From Tritrichomonas musculus (lineage: Eukaryota > Parabasalia > Tritrichomonadida > Tritrichomonadidae), in assembly GCA_039105265.1 (NCBI GenBank), contig JAPFFF010000008.1, positions 1,054,001-1,118,000 on the forward strand: DNA of 64,000 nucleotides, given 5' to 3'. The notes under the pieces are model-generated. The model was given only the letters and a program-made list of their open reading frames with translations. It searched no databases and was not told the origin of the DNA. A program made the position numbers and the translations under genes. This document shows positions 8,400-19,600 of the stretch, piece by piece (within the stretch, counting starts at the first letter, position 1; each line of letters opens with the position of its first letter).

Positions 8400-11300
8400 A
8401 TGAGTAGTAATATTACTAGTTGGAATTTTGATAAAAAGGTTCTACCCACAGATGTCGTCAGAGACTATATCAATATCATCAATGAGGAGTTCGATGGGGG
8501 TATCTCATCCTACAGACCATATGTTGGACAGCTGAGCAGTCTCATAAAGTTCCTGAATGAGAACTCATTTGTAGCTCACACTGGTTTTGATACCGACAAT
8601 AAGCTCAAGGAATCAGATCTTGAAACATTCGTCAGACGACTAAGACTTACGCGTGCTGAGCAGGAGCGTCTCGAGAAATTGGGACTGGAACATGCTGAAC
8701 GTTTACTGAATAGCAAGATTATTACTAAGAATTTTGCTAGAAATATTCAAGCCACAAATACTGTTGACGCTTATATAGATATCGCCAATGAGGAGTTCGG
8801 TGGCAATATCCCATACGACATACCATATAATGAACGACGGAACGGTTTCATAAAGTTCCTAAATGACAATGCATTCGTATATCGTACTGGGTTTGATCGC
8901 GATTATTATCTCGAGGAATCCCATTTTGAGAAATTCTTTGAGAGACTGCGTGATGAACAAGAGGATGAGCTGCTGAGGGATGCAACTGACAAGAATCTGA
9001 TTGCACTTGAGGAGGTCAGACTTGAACGTGAACTCGCTAAGAAATCGGAACAGGAGCGTATTGAACAGGAACGTCTCCAGAAGCGGGAACGGAAACTCGC
9101 TGAGAAGTCGAAACGCGATCGATTGAAACAGAAGCGGGAACAGGAGAAGAAACTGGAGCGTGAAAAGCATCGCAAGATTAGTACTAAGAATTTCGCTAAA
9201 CGTATTATACCCGAGGAAACTGTTGAAGAATATATCGATAAGGCCAATGAGGAGTTCGATGCCAACATCCAATTCCACAACACATCATATAATGAACGAC
9301 TGAGCAGTTTCGTAAAGTTCCTGAATGATAATTTATTTGTATATCGCACCGGTTTTGATCGCGATTATCATATCAAGGAATCAGATCTTGATACATTCTT
9401 CGAGAGACTTGAGACTGAACGCCGTGCAGCCGTAGATAATGATTACTTCAATAATTTCGATAGAGATGATTACAAGATTGAGGACCGCATTGATGAACGC
9501 CAGCAATTGAATACCTGGATTAAGTTCATTCAGCAATTAGATGATGAACACAAAGCATATTCATATTTCAACAAGTATTATCCCGAGTATCTCGATAGAG
9601 CTGAAATACAAGATATACTCCGAGACAGGACTAAGGTTACAAAACTGAATCATATTATCGGTAGTAACGCCAGTATTGATGATAACAAAGCACATTCCTA
9701 TTTCAACAAATATTTCCCCGAGTATATCGACAGAACTGAAATACATAATATACCCCGAGACAGGACTAAGGTTACAAAACTGGTCCATATTATCAATGAT
9801 TCCCCCAAGGCCCCCGAAAATATTGATGATCTCCCCAAGGACCCTGAAAATAATGAAATACTCGATTACCTCAGCGAGTTCGGTCATGAGTTCAAATCGA
9901 AACACACCGATTTCCTCATGGTGAATGAACCTGATAGCTATGATAGGGCTGTTGAGGCTTGGCGATCATATACCAAATATGCTGATAGTGATTCCAATGA
10001 GCGTGAGGATATCGATACCTATGAGCCAATATACATATACTACTTCAACTCGATATCCTCATTGAACTCTATATATGACGGCTTGCAACAGGTCTATAAG
10101 CGTGAGGTAAAACCATTCAAAATCTATTTCCAACTCTCGGGTGTATTTGAGACCCCCTATGCTGAGAAAGTGTTTGGGTATTCATGTGAATATGTAGCTA
10201 GGGAAATCAATTGGAACAACTATAAATCGGCTATCCCAATTGTGGTTCGTGATGAGCAATCACTTGATATCGTGAAGTACTATATTGAATCAGTACTGCA
10301 CTCATATGAGACCTCGACATCTGGAACCAAGTTGATTATGGTAGGATCAGTCTCATTCACGGTATCTCGAATGGTCAAGGTTAGTGGTCCAATCAAGGAT
10401 TTACCTCCTGAGATCAAAAATAGCAAATACATCATCACGGACAATGCCGATGACAATCTATGTTGGTACCGATTTCTGGCTGCATGTCTAGATGACCATC
10501 TGGTTGACCCTGAATCTGGTTGCAATACTAAGAATCGCACACAGGTAGCTAGGAAGCTCCTATGCGAGGATCACAATATAGTGTATTCTACTAAGCCATC
10601 TCAAGATGCAATCGACCTCCTGAACAACTATCCGGGTACATCAATTGAATCCATGAAGGCATCTGCTGAGAAGCATCACTTGAATGTGGACATCTATGAG
10701 TACATGGAGGATCTCAAAGTCTATAACCTTCAGGACCAATGGAAATACAATAGCGATAACTCATTTAGGAAATCCGCATTGCTGTACACCCAAAATCGAA
10801 TCATCCACATAATGTACATCAGGAATGCTGAGAAGCTGACCAACATCCATATCTGCCCAAAGTGTGGCTCATATGCCCATTACGGTCATTACAATATGAA
10901 GTGTTTCGAGAACCATGTTAAGAACTGTGATGGGGTATTTCGAAAGCGATTCATACCCAATCGTGAACCACTACCATACTGTCCACATATACTCAGTAAT
11001 CCGGTGTACGAATATTGCTTAGCCTATGGTCTCGAATGGAAGCCCAACATATATTACATCACCTACGATTTCGAAACTGTTGAACAGCCTGTGGATACAT
11101 CTATTGGTTCATCCACAACCATCAACTCACGACTGATACCCCTGAGTGTATCATCATGTGTCAAATCGCAATCTGGTTGTACCACAAGGCACTTCTCATT
11201 AAGGGATTCATCTGAGTTCATCATCAAGTGGATCGAGTGGTTGTTTGAGCAATCCAAGCAAGTGTATCACGATAAGGTTCAATACATGAAATCCTTCATC

Positions 11301-14045
11301 AATCAACCATTTGACAATCTCAAAACCATTGATCGCAACCTGAATGTGATAACCGTATTTGGATTCAACTCGAGTAGATTCGATAGCAACCTATTCAAGG
11401 AGTATCTCAACTACAGTTCAGCTGGGAGCAATTCCATTGCTGAGCGCGAGCGAACTACGTTCTGGAGTGTTGAGCCCAATAGTATCATTGGTACCACATC
11501 CTCATTGAAGCAGTTCATATTGAAGTCACCCAAATACGATACCAAGTTGCGATTCATCGACGCACAATCATTTGTCGCTGGAGGTACATTACGACAATTC
11601 GGCGTAGACTTTGGGGGAGTTGAGAATAGCTCTAAGGGTGTGTTCCCATATGAAGCCATCAACACTGAGAACTACAATGAGGTCCTCTCAAAAGCAGAGC
11701 CATTTGAGTATGAAGCGTTCTACAGCTATCTCAACCAGAAGAATCCATTGACACCAGATGATTACAAACTATATCTCGAGGATGCCAAAAACTATAAAAC
11801 CCGATGGGACTACCTACTTGCATACAATGATAATGATGTCGAGATGATGATCAAACCCATTGACAACCTGATTGCACTCAATGCACAGTACAACGTGGAC
11901 CTCATCTCAAACCTATCGCTAAGCAAGAATGCATCCTGTATCAAGTATGCACTTGCATATAAGGAATTTGATCCAAATGCTGAATACTCCATACAGAATC
12001 CCATTAACAAATTCAAACCAAACCTCGATTGGTGGCGATTCAAATGTGAGAACTACTATAACCAGGATGTCAAATATAATCTAGCTCATAAGGACAAACC
12101 CAGGAACCTCGATAAATGTGTTTGTGAGGAGCAATTCGATAAGTTCATGGAGATGTACAACAATCCAGATACTGGCAAGTGCCATCTCTGTGGTGAGCAC
12201 TTCACATGGACCAACAGACCTACTCTCGATAGAATCAATAATGATATCGGTCATGAACTCAGTAACTGTAAACTCGCTTGTGCGGAATGCAACAGACTTC
12301 GCAGTCGTGATGACCCCAATATAACCAAACTCCGAATTCAGCTGAAGAAGTACTGCAAGATGATGCATCTCCCAACACTCATCAATGATGAACAGGAGTA
12401 TTACAGCTTACGGAACAACATCACTGGTGGTCTATCCAATGTCATGCATCGTGTCAACATCAAGGGTCATACCAAAATAAACCGCTTTAGATACAACGCC
12501 GTTGATCACAAGGTAATCTCATATGATACTCCACACACGATGACTCATATTGTTGGAGTCGATTTCAACAGCTTATACCCATCTGCATTCAGTTCAACCA
12601 AACATGATGCCAATCCATATCACGGGGGAGTCATGTATATGCCAGGTTCCATGATGGAGCGATTCGAGGTGTACAAGGACGGGGTCAAAAATATGAAGAC
12701 CTACAACTCATGCATGCATATCATCAACAGCCAGAAGTACCAAGATCATCCCGATTTCCTGTTCAAAGCGGAAGTCATGTTGAAATGCCCAATATCCAAA
12801 ATCAACTACTTCATCAATTTCCCACCTGTATTCCGCAATTTCGATATCTCCAATGATGAGGCCACAATTGGTCCATACATGCACAACTACATGACTCACA
12901 ACAAGCTCCCATCAGTTGACAAAACTGAACGGAAGCTGACCATGAGTGTTGATACAATGGGTACCTATCAGACATTCTCGAACTACTACCTCTGGTTCCT
13001 CCTCGACCATGGACTTGTCATTGAGGATATCAAGAGTCTCACCAAATACGAGGCTCATCGCGGATTCAACCCATTCGTTAGCGAGTTCATGAAACGCCGT
13101 CAGGATATCATATCAGGAGCTGCTGGGGGGAATGGCGCTGAAAGCGACTTGAGCGTAGCGAACGAGAAGTTCTACAAGATCAGCATGAATGGCTCATATG
13201 GGTACGATGGTATGAACACCGAGAAGTTCTCCAAAATCAAGATATGCTCACGCGATAAGACCTTCCAGAATATCATCTACGACAACTATGTCAGTGGCAC
13301 CAAATTGAGTGATGACAACTATCTACTCCAGATGAACCCAAAGAGCTTCAAATGCACGACATGCCTTCAGGAATCATTCTGGACTCTAGATAACGCCAAA
13401 TTCTGGTATCTCACATTCATATACGACTTCATGTACAAGTGCCTTGATGTGGAGCGATTCCATTTCATAGAGGGGGACACTGATAGTGCGTATTTTGCGG
13501 TTGCTGGTGATGATACCAAGGGGTCCGATCAAGAGTTCAAATACATTATCAAGAATAGGGCATTCTATGATGAGAACATATATAAGTTCATGCCGAATCC
13601 CAATATAAACACAATCGCTGATGAGAAGAAAATACTGGGTCTCTGCATTGAGAAATATGGTGAGAATATGATAGCGTTAGCCCCTAAGTGCTACACCATA
13701 TTCAATAGTGGCTCTATAACCAAGGCACTCAAACTCAAGGGAGTCTCCCTCAAGAAAAACCGTATTACAAGTGATGATTACAAGGACATCATCGACAATG
13801 GTGGTGTGAAGGTTGGCAAAAATATCAATCTGCAGATGATGCGCGAGCTCTCAGCCCCTCCGGGGATGACCATGCGCAACAAAATCCAGAGCAAAATCAG
13901 TGAGATGACAATGTCCAAGATCACGGTAAACAAGAATGCTCTCACCGGGACTCATACCAAAATGATTGTCCTCGCGAACCAATCCTGTGCACCATTCATC
14001 CACGGACTCACATCAGGGGACTATATTATATGCAATTCGAATTGA
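8400..14045 (+). CDS. POLB: Protein-primed family B DNA polymerase of element B (1881 aa)
   Basis: Replicates the element. From the N-terminus: three copies of a roughly 80-residue module (about 7-82, 112-189, 263-342; core IKFLN-[DE]-N plus TGFD) separated by a charged E/R/K-rich coiled coil, then a twofold repeat with YFNKY-[YF]-PEY. Near residue 680 comes DDNLCWYRF, which resembles the catalytic Cys box of OTU-type cysteine proteases. A zinc-finger-like CPKC...H...C follows (about 819-845). The exonuclease motifs are YDFET (about 889), FGFNSSRFD (about 987) and YNDNDVEMM (about 1141). An HNH/zinc-knuckle-like insert with CHLC...LDRINND...CAECN is at about 1260-1310. Polymerase motifs are DFNSLYPS (A), KISMNGSYGY (B), DTDS (C) and LKLKG. 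All key motifs are present. Start signal: ATTTTTGTATTTTTACC then AAATG. Confidence 0.95.
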   Translation: MSSNITSWNFDKKVLPTDVVRDYINIINEEFDGGISSYRPYVGQLSSLIKFLNENSFVAHTGFDTDNKLKESDLETFVRRLRLTRAEQERLEKLGLEHAERLLNSKIITKNFARNIQATNTVDAYIDIANEEFGGNIPYDIPYNERRNGFIKFLNDNAFVYRTGFDRDYYLEESHFEKFFERLRDEQEDELLRDATDKNLIALEEVRLERELAKKSEQERIEQERLQKRERKLAEKSKRDRLKQKREQEKKLEREKHRKISTKNFAKRIIPEETVEEYIDKANEEFDANIQFHNTSYNERLSSFVKFLNDNLFVYRTGFDRDYHIKESDLDTFFERLETERRAAVDNDYFNNFDRDDYKIEDRIDERQQLNTWIKFIQQLDDEHKAYSYFNKYYPEYLDRAEIQDILRDRTKVTKLNHIIGSNASIDDNKAHSYFNKYFPEYIDRTEIHNIPRDRTKVTKLVHIINDSPKAPENIDDLPKDPENNEILDYLSEFGHEFKSKHTDFLMVNEPDSYDRAVEAWRSYTKYADSDSNEREDIDTYEPIYIYYFNSISSLNSIYDGLQQVYKREVKPFKIYFQLSGVFETPYAEKVFGYSCEYVAREINWNNYKSAIPIVVRDEQSLDIVKYYIESVLHSYETSTSGTKLIMVGSVSFTVSRMVKVSGPIKDLPPEIKNSKYIITDNADDNLCWYRFLAACLDDHLVDPESGCNTKNRTQVARKLLCEDHNIVYSTKPSQDAIDLLNNYPGTSIESMKASAEKHHLNVDIYEYMEDLKVYNLQDQWKYNSDNSFRKSALLYTQNRIIHIMYIRNAEKLTNIHICPKCGSYAHYGHYNMKCFENHVKNCDGVFRKRFIPNREPLPYCPHILSNPVYEYCLAYGLEWKPNIYYITYDFETVEQPVDTSIGSSTTINSRLIPLSVSSCVKSQSGCTTRHFSLRDSSEFIIKWIEWLFEQSKQVYHDKVQYMKSFINQPFDNLKTIDRNLNVITVFGFNSSRFDSNLFKEYLNYSSAGSNSIAERERTTFWSVEPNSIIGTTSSLKQFILKSPKYDTKLRFIDAQSFVAGGTLRQFGVDFGGVENSSKGVFPYEAINTENYNEVLSKAEPFEYEAFYSYLNQKNPLTPDDYKLYLEDAKNYKTRWDYLLAYNDNDVEMMIKPIDNLIALNAQYNVDLISNLSLSKNASCIKYALAYKEFDPNAEYSIQNPINKFKPNLDWWRFKCENYYNQDVKYNLAHKDKPRNLDKCVCEEQFDKFMEMYNNPDTGKCHLCGEHFTWTNRPTLDRINNDIGHELSNCKLACAECNRLRSRDDPNITKLRIQLKKYCKMMHLPTLINDEQEYYSLRNNITGGLSNVMHRVNIKGHTKINRFRYNAVDHKVISYDTPHTMTHIVGVDFNSLYPSAFSSTKHDANPYHGGVMYMPGSMMERFEVYKDGVKNMKTYNSCMHIINSQKYQDHPDFLFKAEVMLKCPISKINYFINFPPVFRNFDISNDEATIGPYMHNYMTHNKLPSVDKTERKLTMSVDTMGTYQTFSNYYLWFLLDHGLVIEDIKSLTKYEAHRGFNPFVSEFMKRRQDIISGAAGGNGAESDLSVANEKFYKISMNGSYGYDGMNTEKFSKIKICSRDKTFQNIIYDNYVSGTKLSDDNYLLQMNPKSFKCTTCLQESFWTLDNAKFWYLTFIYDFMYKCLDVERFHFIEGDTDSAYFAVAGDDTKGSDQEFKYIIKNRAFYDENIYKFMPNPNINTIADEKKILGLCIEKYGENMIALAPKCYTIFNSGSITKALKLKGVSLKKNRITSDDYKDIIDNGGVKVGKNINLQMMRELSAPPGMTMRNKIQSKISEMTMSKITVNKNALTGTHTKMIVLANQSCAPFIHGLTSGDYIICNSN

Positions 14046-14135
14046 ATATGGGGTGTGCGGGAAATCCCGTCGACCCGGATTTCATGGTGATAACCCCTAA
14101 ATATTGGGTGTGGTAGAATTCTACCAGACCCAGAA
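14046..14135. terminator. Hairpin-bearing gap between convergent POLB and fibre genes (putative 3' signal)
   Basis: Holds CGGGAAATCCCG (14058-14069) and the perfect 16-bp palindrome TGGTAGAATTCTACCA (14111-14126). The same two elements occur, in inverted order and orientation, at 25075-25143 in this element. The gap lies between two gene ends facing each other. A 3'-end forming or processing signal is the simplest reading; a binding site is the alternative. Confidence 0.6.
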
Positions 14136-16664
14136 TTAGGCCTTAAACACAGCTAATGTGGATCCGTTGATGATACCAGTTATGATACCCACTGTCATAC
14201 GATTTATTTTTGAGGTTATCGCGGTCTCACCAGTGAGTATCTTCAGTTTATTATCAGCGTTATCGATGAATACCTCATCCCCAATGGAATAGCATGAGGA
14301 GTCCTCAACCTTAACCATGTAATCCCCATGAGTGGCGAATGTGATACAACTATTGGCTTCATCGATTCTCACACATATACCAACATACTCCTTCCAGGTG
14401 CCAGTGGTCTTCACACTACATATGCAATCAGTGGTGTCAGCTTCAGTGCTAGGGACCCATTTCGAGTCCTCACGATGATATACCTTGCCGGTCATATATA
14501 CTGGAGCTCCAATGACGAAATCGGTGATGGTGTTAACCGATGACTCGATTGGGGAGTAGTGGGTGATGGTTGTACTGGCGATTGCGTGAAGTTCATCAAC
14601 ATATGACTTCAATGCAAAGTTATCAGTCACATATTTCACCGAAGTAATCATATCATTGTTCACAGGTCGGCGGCGGATTAATGTGATAGATGCATCATAT
14701 ATATTGGTCAGTGTATCGTCTTCAGCTCTCAATGAGATAATATGGGTATTATAATTAATATTTATTAATGCACCCCCGGAGGGGCTGAGAGCTCGCGCAT
14801 CACCACTGGTTGATTTGTAAATCATATTCAAACTCTTAAATAAACTGTATCCGTATTCAGCTTCTTCATATGATGCATCATCAGCATTTCGTTTGAATTT
14901 GACGATAATAGTTTCGGTAGTGAATACTTTCCTTACATCATCATCAGGAACTACACAACCACGATCATTCTGTGTACATTGAATTGTGATTTGTTGGGAA
15001 CCTTCATTAGTAATACTCTCAGTTTTTACAAATGGCGATTCGATTTGAGCTTTAATGACATTCATTAACCATTGAGTATTGCCACTTGAATTATACACCA
15101 TAAATTCACCACGATCATACCATACAATATACGATCCATTATCTAACACCATTCTATATCCTCTCTTATATTTTTCATAAGGCTTGAATATCAAATCAAA
15201 GTGTTGTATATTGTTAATGTAATCTGTGTTAGAACCCCAATTAACATCAAATATCACATGTATATCGGTTTCTGGTAAGTATGGTTTTACAAATATATAA
15301 TCACGAACTGGATTCGGATATTCAATATTCAATTCAGTGCCATATAGTGCGGTACTCAGTGCAGATTCATTAACCAAATCAGTGGGGATCTCAGGGATAT
15401 CCGTTTTGAGAGCATACTCACCTAAGTTCGCAAGCTTCGCGTACTTCCCATCAGCTACATCCTTGGTCTCATACTTATCTAATTCATATGCGAGCTCATC
15501 TTCATCGACGAACTTCTCATCAGCCTGGGCACTAGTATAATATGGTGTCAAGTCAACTGGTTCTGGGATATCCGATTTCAGAGCATAAGTGTTCGACACA
15601 TATCTAGCCGAATAAGCGTTTTTGTCTGTTGGTTCGACAGTTTTGGTTATTGAGCATGACAGTATTTCCGGTGTATCACCAGTTCCTGGATTGATTAACT
15701 CATGGGAGTTATACAGATACCAAAGACTAGAATCACTTCCTTCCATGCGCAGTATCTGAGAGGGTAGATTATCATCATCGTCATTGTACGAATAGTCTGC
15801 GTGAACATAATGGGCCGTATAGTAACTGTCTGATGATACAATATCCAACCCATATTGCTCAATCAGTGTATGATATGGGTCGTAATCCAAATCAAGAATT
15901 GTATTATTGGCGATTGTGAATTGAATAGTTGTTTGCCCCTCGATAATCTCTGGGATATCGCTCTTCACTTGATCAATAATCTCTGGGAGGTCTTCTTTTC
16001 GAACATATTCTCTGGCACAAGAATCCAAAGCCGCTTGAAGACCTTCATTAGCCGCCATACTTGTTAAACACATTGATGCTTGAGCTGATAATGGTTTAAC
16101 ATCTTCAGCCATCAATTTCTGAAACATTTCGTCTGGTAATTGATCTCTTATGTTCAATTGCAACTCACTATTTTTGAGAACTGTGGGTATCTCAGGGAGG
16201 TCCTGGGTCTTCACGTACTCACCTAAGTTCGCAAGCTTCGCGTACGGTTCCAAAGCAGTACTCAATGAATCACTCGTAACGATGTTCTCAGGGACCTCAG
16301 GTATTTCAGTAGATAGCGCACAGTTTTTGGCGATGTAATCACGTAATTCCCCAATGGCGCCATCCACATCTTCACTAGATGCGTACTTCAGCATCTCCGT
16401 ATTGAAATCCTCGGTTTTCACATAGTCGAATAGCTGGGTTTGCAAAGCGTATGACTCAAGGTCCTTGGCTAAAGCATATTTTTCGAGTTGCTCACCAACT
16501 GTACTCGTAATGAGTTCCTTGATCTGCTCCTGGTTGGGACCAGTTATATTCGAGCCATTGGACCCATTATGGCACATGCATGCATACTTTTTGATGTATT
16601 CTATTAGTAACTCGTCAATAGTGGACGCTTTTATAGAAAATCCACTCTGTTCTATACTGAACAT
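14136..16664 (-). CDS. Fibre-like virion protein of element B (842 aa)
   Basis: The N-terminus (MFSIEQSGFSIKASTIDELL) and the last 140 residues (from HYSPIESSVNTITDFVIGAP to the C-terminal VGIITGIINGSTLAVFKA) match the fibre of element C. Between them are several linkers of the form YALKSDIPEPVDLT / YVKTQDLPEIPT, the repeat style of phage and giant-virus tail fibres, alternating with coiled-coil and beta-rich stretches. This suggests a trimeric fibre with an anchoring N-terminus and a conserved C-terminal knob. The knob has a GDYMVKVEDSSCYSIGDEV motif. The start is 18 bp from the start of the divergent repeat-protein gene. Virion-surface function is inferred from architecture. Confidence 0.75.
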   Translation of the reverse strand: MFSIEQSGFSIKASTIDELLIEYIKKYACMCHNGSNGSNITGPNQEQIKELITSTVGEQLEKYALAKDLESYALQTQLFDYVKTEDFNTEMLKYASSEDVDGAIGELRDYIAKNCALSTEIPEVPENIVTSDSLSTALEPYAKLANLGEYVKTQDLPEIPTVLKNSELQLNIRDQLPDEMFQKLMAEDVKPLSAQASMCLTSMAANEGLQAALDSCAREYVRKEDLPEIIDQVKSDIPEIIEGQTTIQFTIANNTILDLDYDPYHTLIEQYGLDIVSSDSYYTAHYVHADYSYNDDDDNLPSQILRMEGSDSSLWYLYNSHELINPGTGDTPEILSCSITKTVEPTDKNAYSARYVSNTYALKSDIPEPVDLTPYYTSAQADEKFVDEDELAYELDKYETKDVADGKYAKLANLGEYALKTDIPEIPTDLVNESALSTALYGTELNIEYPNPVRDYIFVKPYLPETDIHVIFDVNWGSNTDYINNIQHFDLIFKPYEKYKRGYRMVLDNGSYIVWYDRGEFMVYNSSGNTQWLMNVIKAQIESPFVKTESITNEGSQQITIQCTQNDRGCVVPDDDVRKVFTTETIIVKFKRNADDASYEEAEYGYSLFKSLNMIYKSTSGDARALSPSGGALININYNTHIISLRAEDDTLTNIYDASITLIRRRPVNNDMITSVKYVTDNFALKSYVDELHAIASTTITHYSPIESSVNTITDFVIGAPVYMTGKVYHREDSKWVPSTEADTTDCICSVKTTGTWKEYVGICVRIDEANSCITFATHGDYMVKVEDSSCYSIGDEVFIDNADNKLKILTGETAITSKINRMTVGIITGIINGSTLAVFKA

Positions 16665-16682
16665 TTAATATAAAATAAAGGT
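16665..16682. promoter_or_regulatory. Ultra-short divergent start region between fibre and structural locus
   Basis: Only 18 bp separate the two start codons (ATTTAATATAAAATAAAGGT). The fibre side reads CTTTATTTTATATTAAATG, a version of the element start signal. Any promoter for the plus-strand gene must overlap the fibre's coding start. Confidence 0.5.
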
Positions 16683-19600
16683 ATGCTTACCCGTATTAGT
16701 AATGAAGTCCAGGATCGCACATCCCGTGAGCTTCTTATTTGTATGTCACGAATAATTGAAGTACCAAATGCACTCATTAATAATATAATGTACGTCATCA
16801 ATAATCCAAGATGGTTCAATGAAGAGGCAAAAGAAATACTCGATGAACTGAAAGACTTGTACAATTCATTCAAAAAGAGACAGGTTCCAGATTGTAAGCG
16901 TGCGTTTAATGATATTGCTACCAAGTTTAGAGATCTGAACCAATATTTGATTGACCCACAGCATAAAATCCCGGATTTCTCAACCGATGAGTTTTATAAG
17001 TTTTTATCTACTGAATGCGGTGCAACGGATGAAAACGTCAAAAGTATTGAATATGTCATCGAGACGCCAGACGTGTACGGCGATGAGATGAAACAGGCAG
17101 TCAAGGAGTTGTTTGAAGCTTGGGATAAATACTACTATTATAAATCTGATGATGCTCATGCAAAAATTGTGAAGAAAAAGTTTATGCAGCATCTCCCCAA
17201 ATTCAATTTCGAAAATTATGAACAATATACGTTGCCCGGGGTGATTATAAATATTAATCGTCAATACCAGGATCGCACAACCCGTGATCTTCTTACATAT
17301 TTATATAGTGAATGCGGAGTATCAGATGAAGTCATGAATAATATAATGCGAGTCATCGATTATACAGAAGGATACATACCAGAGATAGTAAATGCTATCG
17401 ATGAGATGAAACATGCTTGGGAGTCTACCGACTTTAATAATCCTAATCAGGTTGATCGTTTGAAGCAAAGTCTTATGAATTATGTCGCGACTTACTTCAA
17501 AGATCCATATTCATATTTATTGGCCCAAGCGATTATCACTAGAGCCCAACACCCAACATACCGTAAGATCCTTGAGTTTTTATCTAGTGAATGCCGTGAT
17601 ACACCAGATGAAGCTATCCAAAAGTTGAAATGGGGTATCGAAAATTCATATGCTTACAAACCAGAAGGATTACTTATTCTCAATAAGCTGAAACACGTTT
17701 GGGAGTCTACCGACTTTAATGATCCTAAACGGGTTGATCGTTTGAAGCGTAAGCTCAGTGAGTATGCTGACGAGTTCTTCACAGATTCGGATTCATATCT
17801 GCGACCCCAAGAGATTATAAATATTGTTGGTAAAGCCAAGGACCCCACATATCGTGAGCTTCTTATGGTTTTATCTGACTATGACGAACCAAATGAATTC
17901 ATCGCTAATATGGTACATGTCATCAATAATCCAGATTCGTATAATGATGAGATACTAAATTACCTCCAAAACTTGAGAAAATTGTACTATGATCAAGAAC
18001 CGATGCGTAAAATATTGTATGATATGTTCAGTTTACGCAGTGATCTGAATCTGATTAATACAGCCAATTTCTTCGCGAGTTATAATCTGCATAAATATTT
18101 GAAACCCCAACCGGAACCTCAAGCAAAGCCATTAGGGGATATTCCAGGATCGGAACCCAAAGCGAAACCCCAACAGGAACCATTAGGGGATATCCCAGGA
18201 TCGGAACCCCAAGGAGATCCAAGCGAAGTCCCTATCGCGAAACCCAAACCGAAGTCCCAAGCGAAGCCCAAAGCGAAACCCCAACAGGAACCATTAGGGG
18301 ACATTCCAGGATCGGAACCTCAAGGAGATCCAATCGTGAAATCATTATGGAATATTCCTGAACCCGAATCTGGCCCGAACCGCGAATTCATTAAGTTTTA
18401 TACGTTTATACGTGTATATTTCAAAATACCAGATGAAGACATCACTAATATGAAACATGTCATCACTAATCCAGATGCGTATAATGAGGAGTTAGTAAAT
18501 GAAGTGCGTAGCATGATAGATATTTGGAATACATACGACGATAAGAAACGTGATCGTGAAAAAATTAAAGCAAGACTTAAACCTATTGTCGATACTTTCT
18601 TCAAAGACCTGCGTAAATATTTGGAACCCCAAGCGAAGCCTCAATCGAAGTCCAAAGCAAAGACCAAAGCGGAACCATTAGGGGACATTCCAGGATCGGT
18701 ACCCCAACCGAAGCCCAAAGCGGAACCATTAGGGGACATTCCAGGATCGGTACCCCAACCGAAGTCCCAAGCAGAACCCAAACAGGAACCCCAGTCGAAG
18801 TCCAAAGCGAAGCCTCAAGCGAAGTCCCAGTCGAAGTCCAAAGCAAAGCCCAAAGCGGAACCCAAAGTACCACCCAAAGCAAAGCCATTAGCGGATATCC
18901 CAGGACCGGAACCCAAAGCGGAACCCATCAAAGAGGGTGATAGTATTGACGTCCAGCACCGTAAGCTTCTTAAGTTTTTATCTAGTGAATGCGGAGTGTC
19001 AGATGAAGACATCACTAATATGACACATGTCATCAATAATCCAGAATTGTACGTCGATGCGATAGTAAATGCAATCGATAATATGAGGAAAGCTTATGCA
19101 CGAACCCACTTAAATGATACTAGGTCTGTTACAAGTTTGAAGAACCTCATTAAGCAGACCGCTTCAATGTATTTCAGAAATCCGAATAAATATTTGAAAC
19201 CCCAACCGAAACCCCAAGCGAAGCCCAAACCGAAGTCCAAAGCGGAACCCAAAGCACCACCCAAACAGGAACCCCAGTCGAAGCCATTAGGAGATATCCC
19301 AGGATCGGTACCCCAACCGAAACCCCAACCGAAGTCCAAAGCGGAACCCAAAGCACCACCCCAACAGGAACCCCTATCGAAGCCATTAGGGGATATTCCA
19401 GGATCGGTACCCCAAGCGAAGTCCCAGTCGAAGTCATTAGGGGATATTCCAGGATCGGAACCCCAAGCGAAGTCCCAGTCGAAGTCATTAGGGGATAGTA
19501 TTGACGTCCAACACCGTAAGCTTCTTGAGTATTTATCTAGTGAATGCGGAGTGTCAGATGAAGTCATCAATAAATTAATACATGTCATCAATAATCCAAA

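Noticed and set aside
14058-14069. CGGGAAATCCCG as a replication origin
   Set aside because: Protein-primed elements start at their termini, and the motif lies at gene ends, so a 3' signal is more likely.
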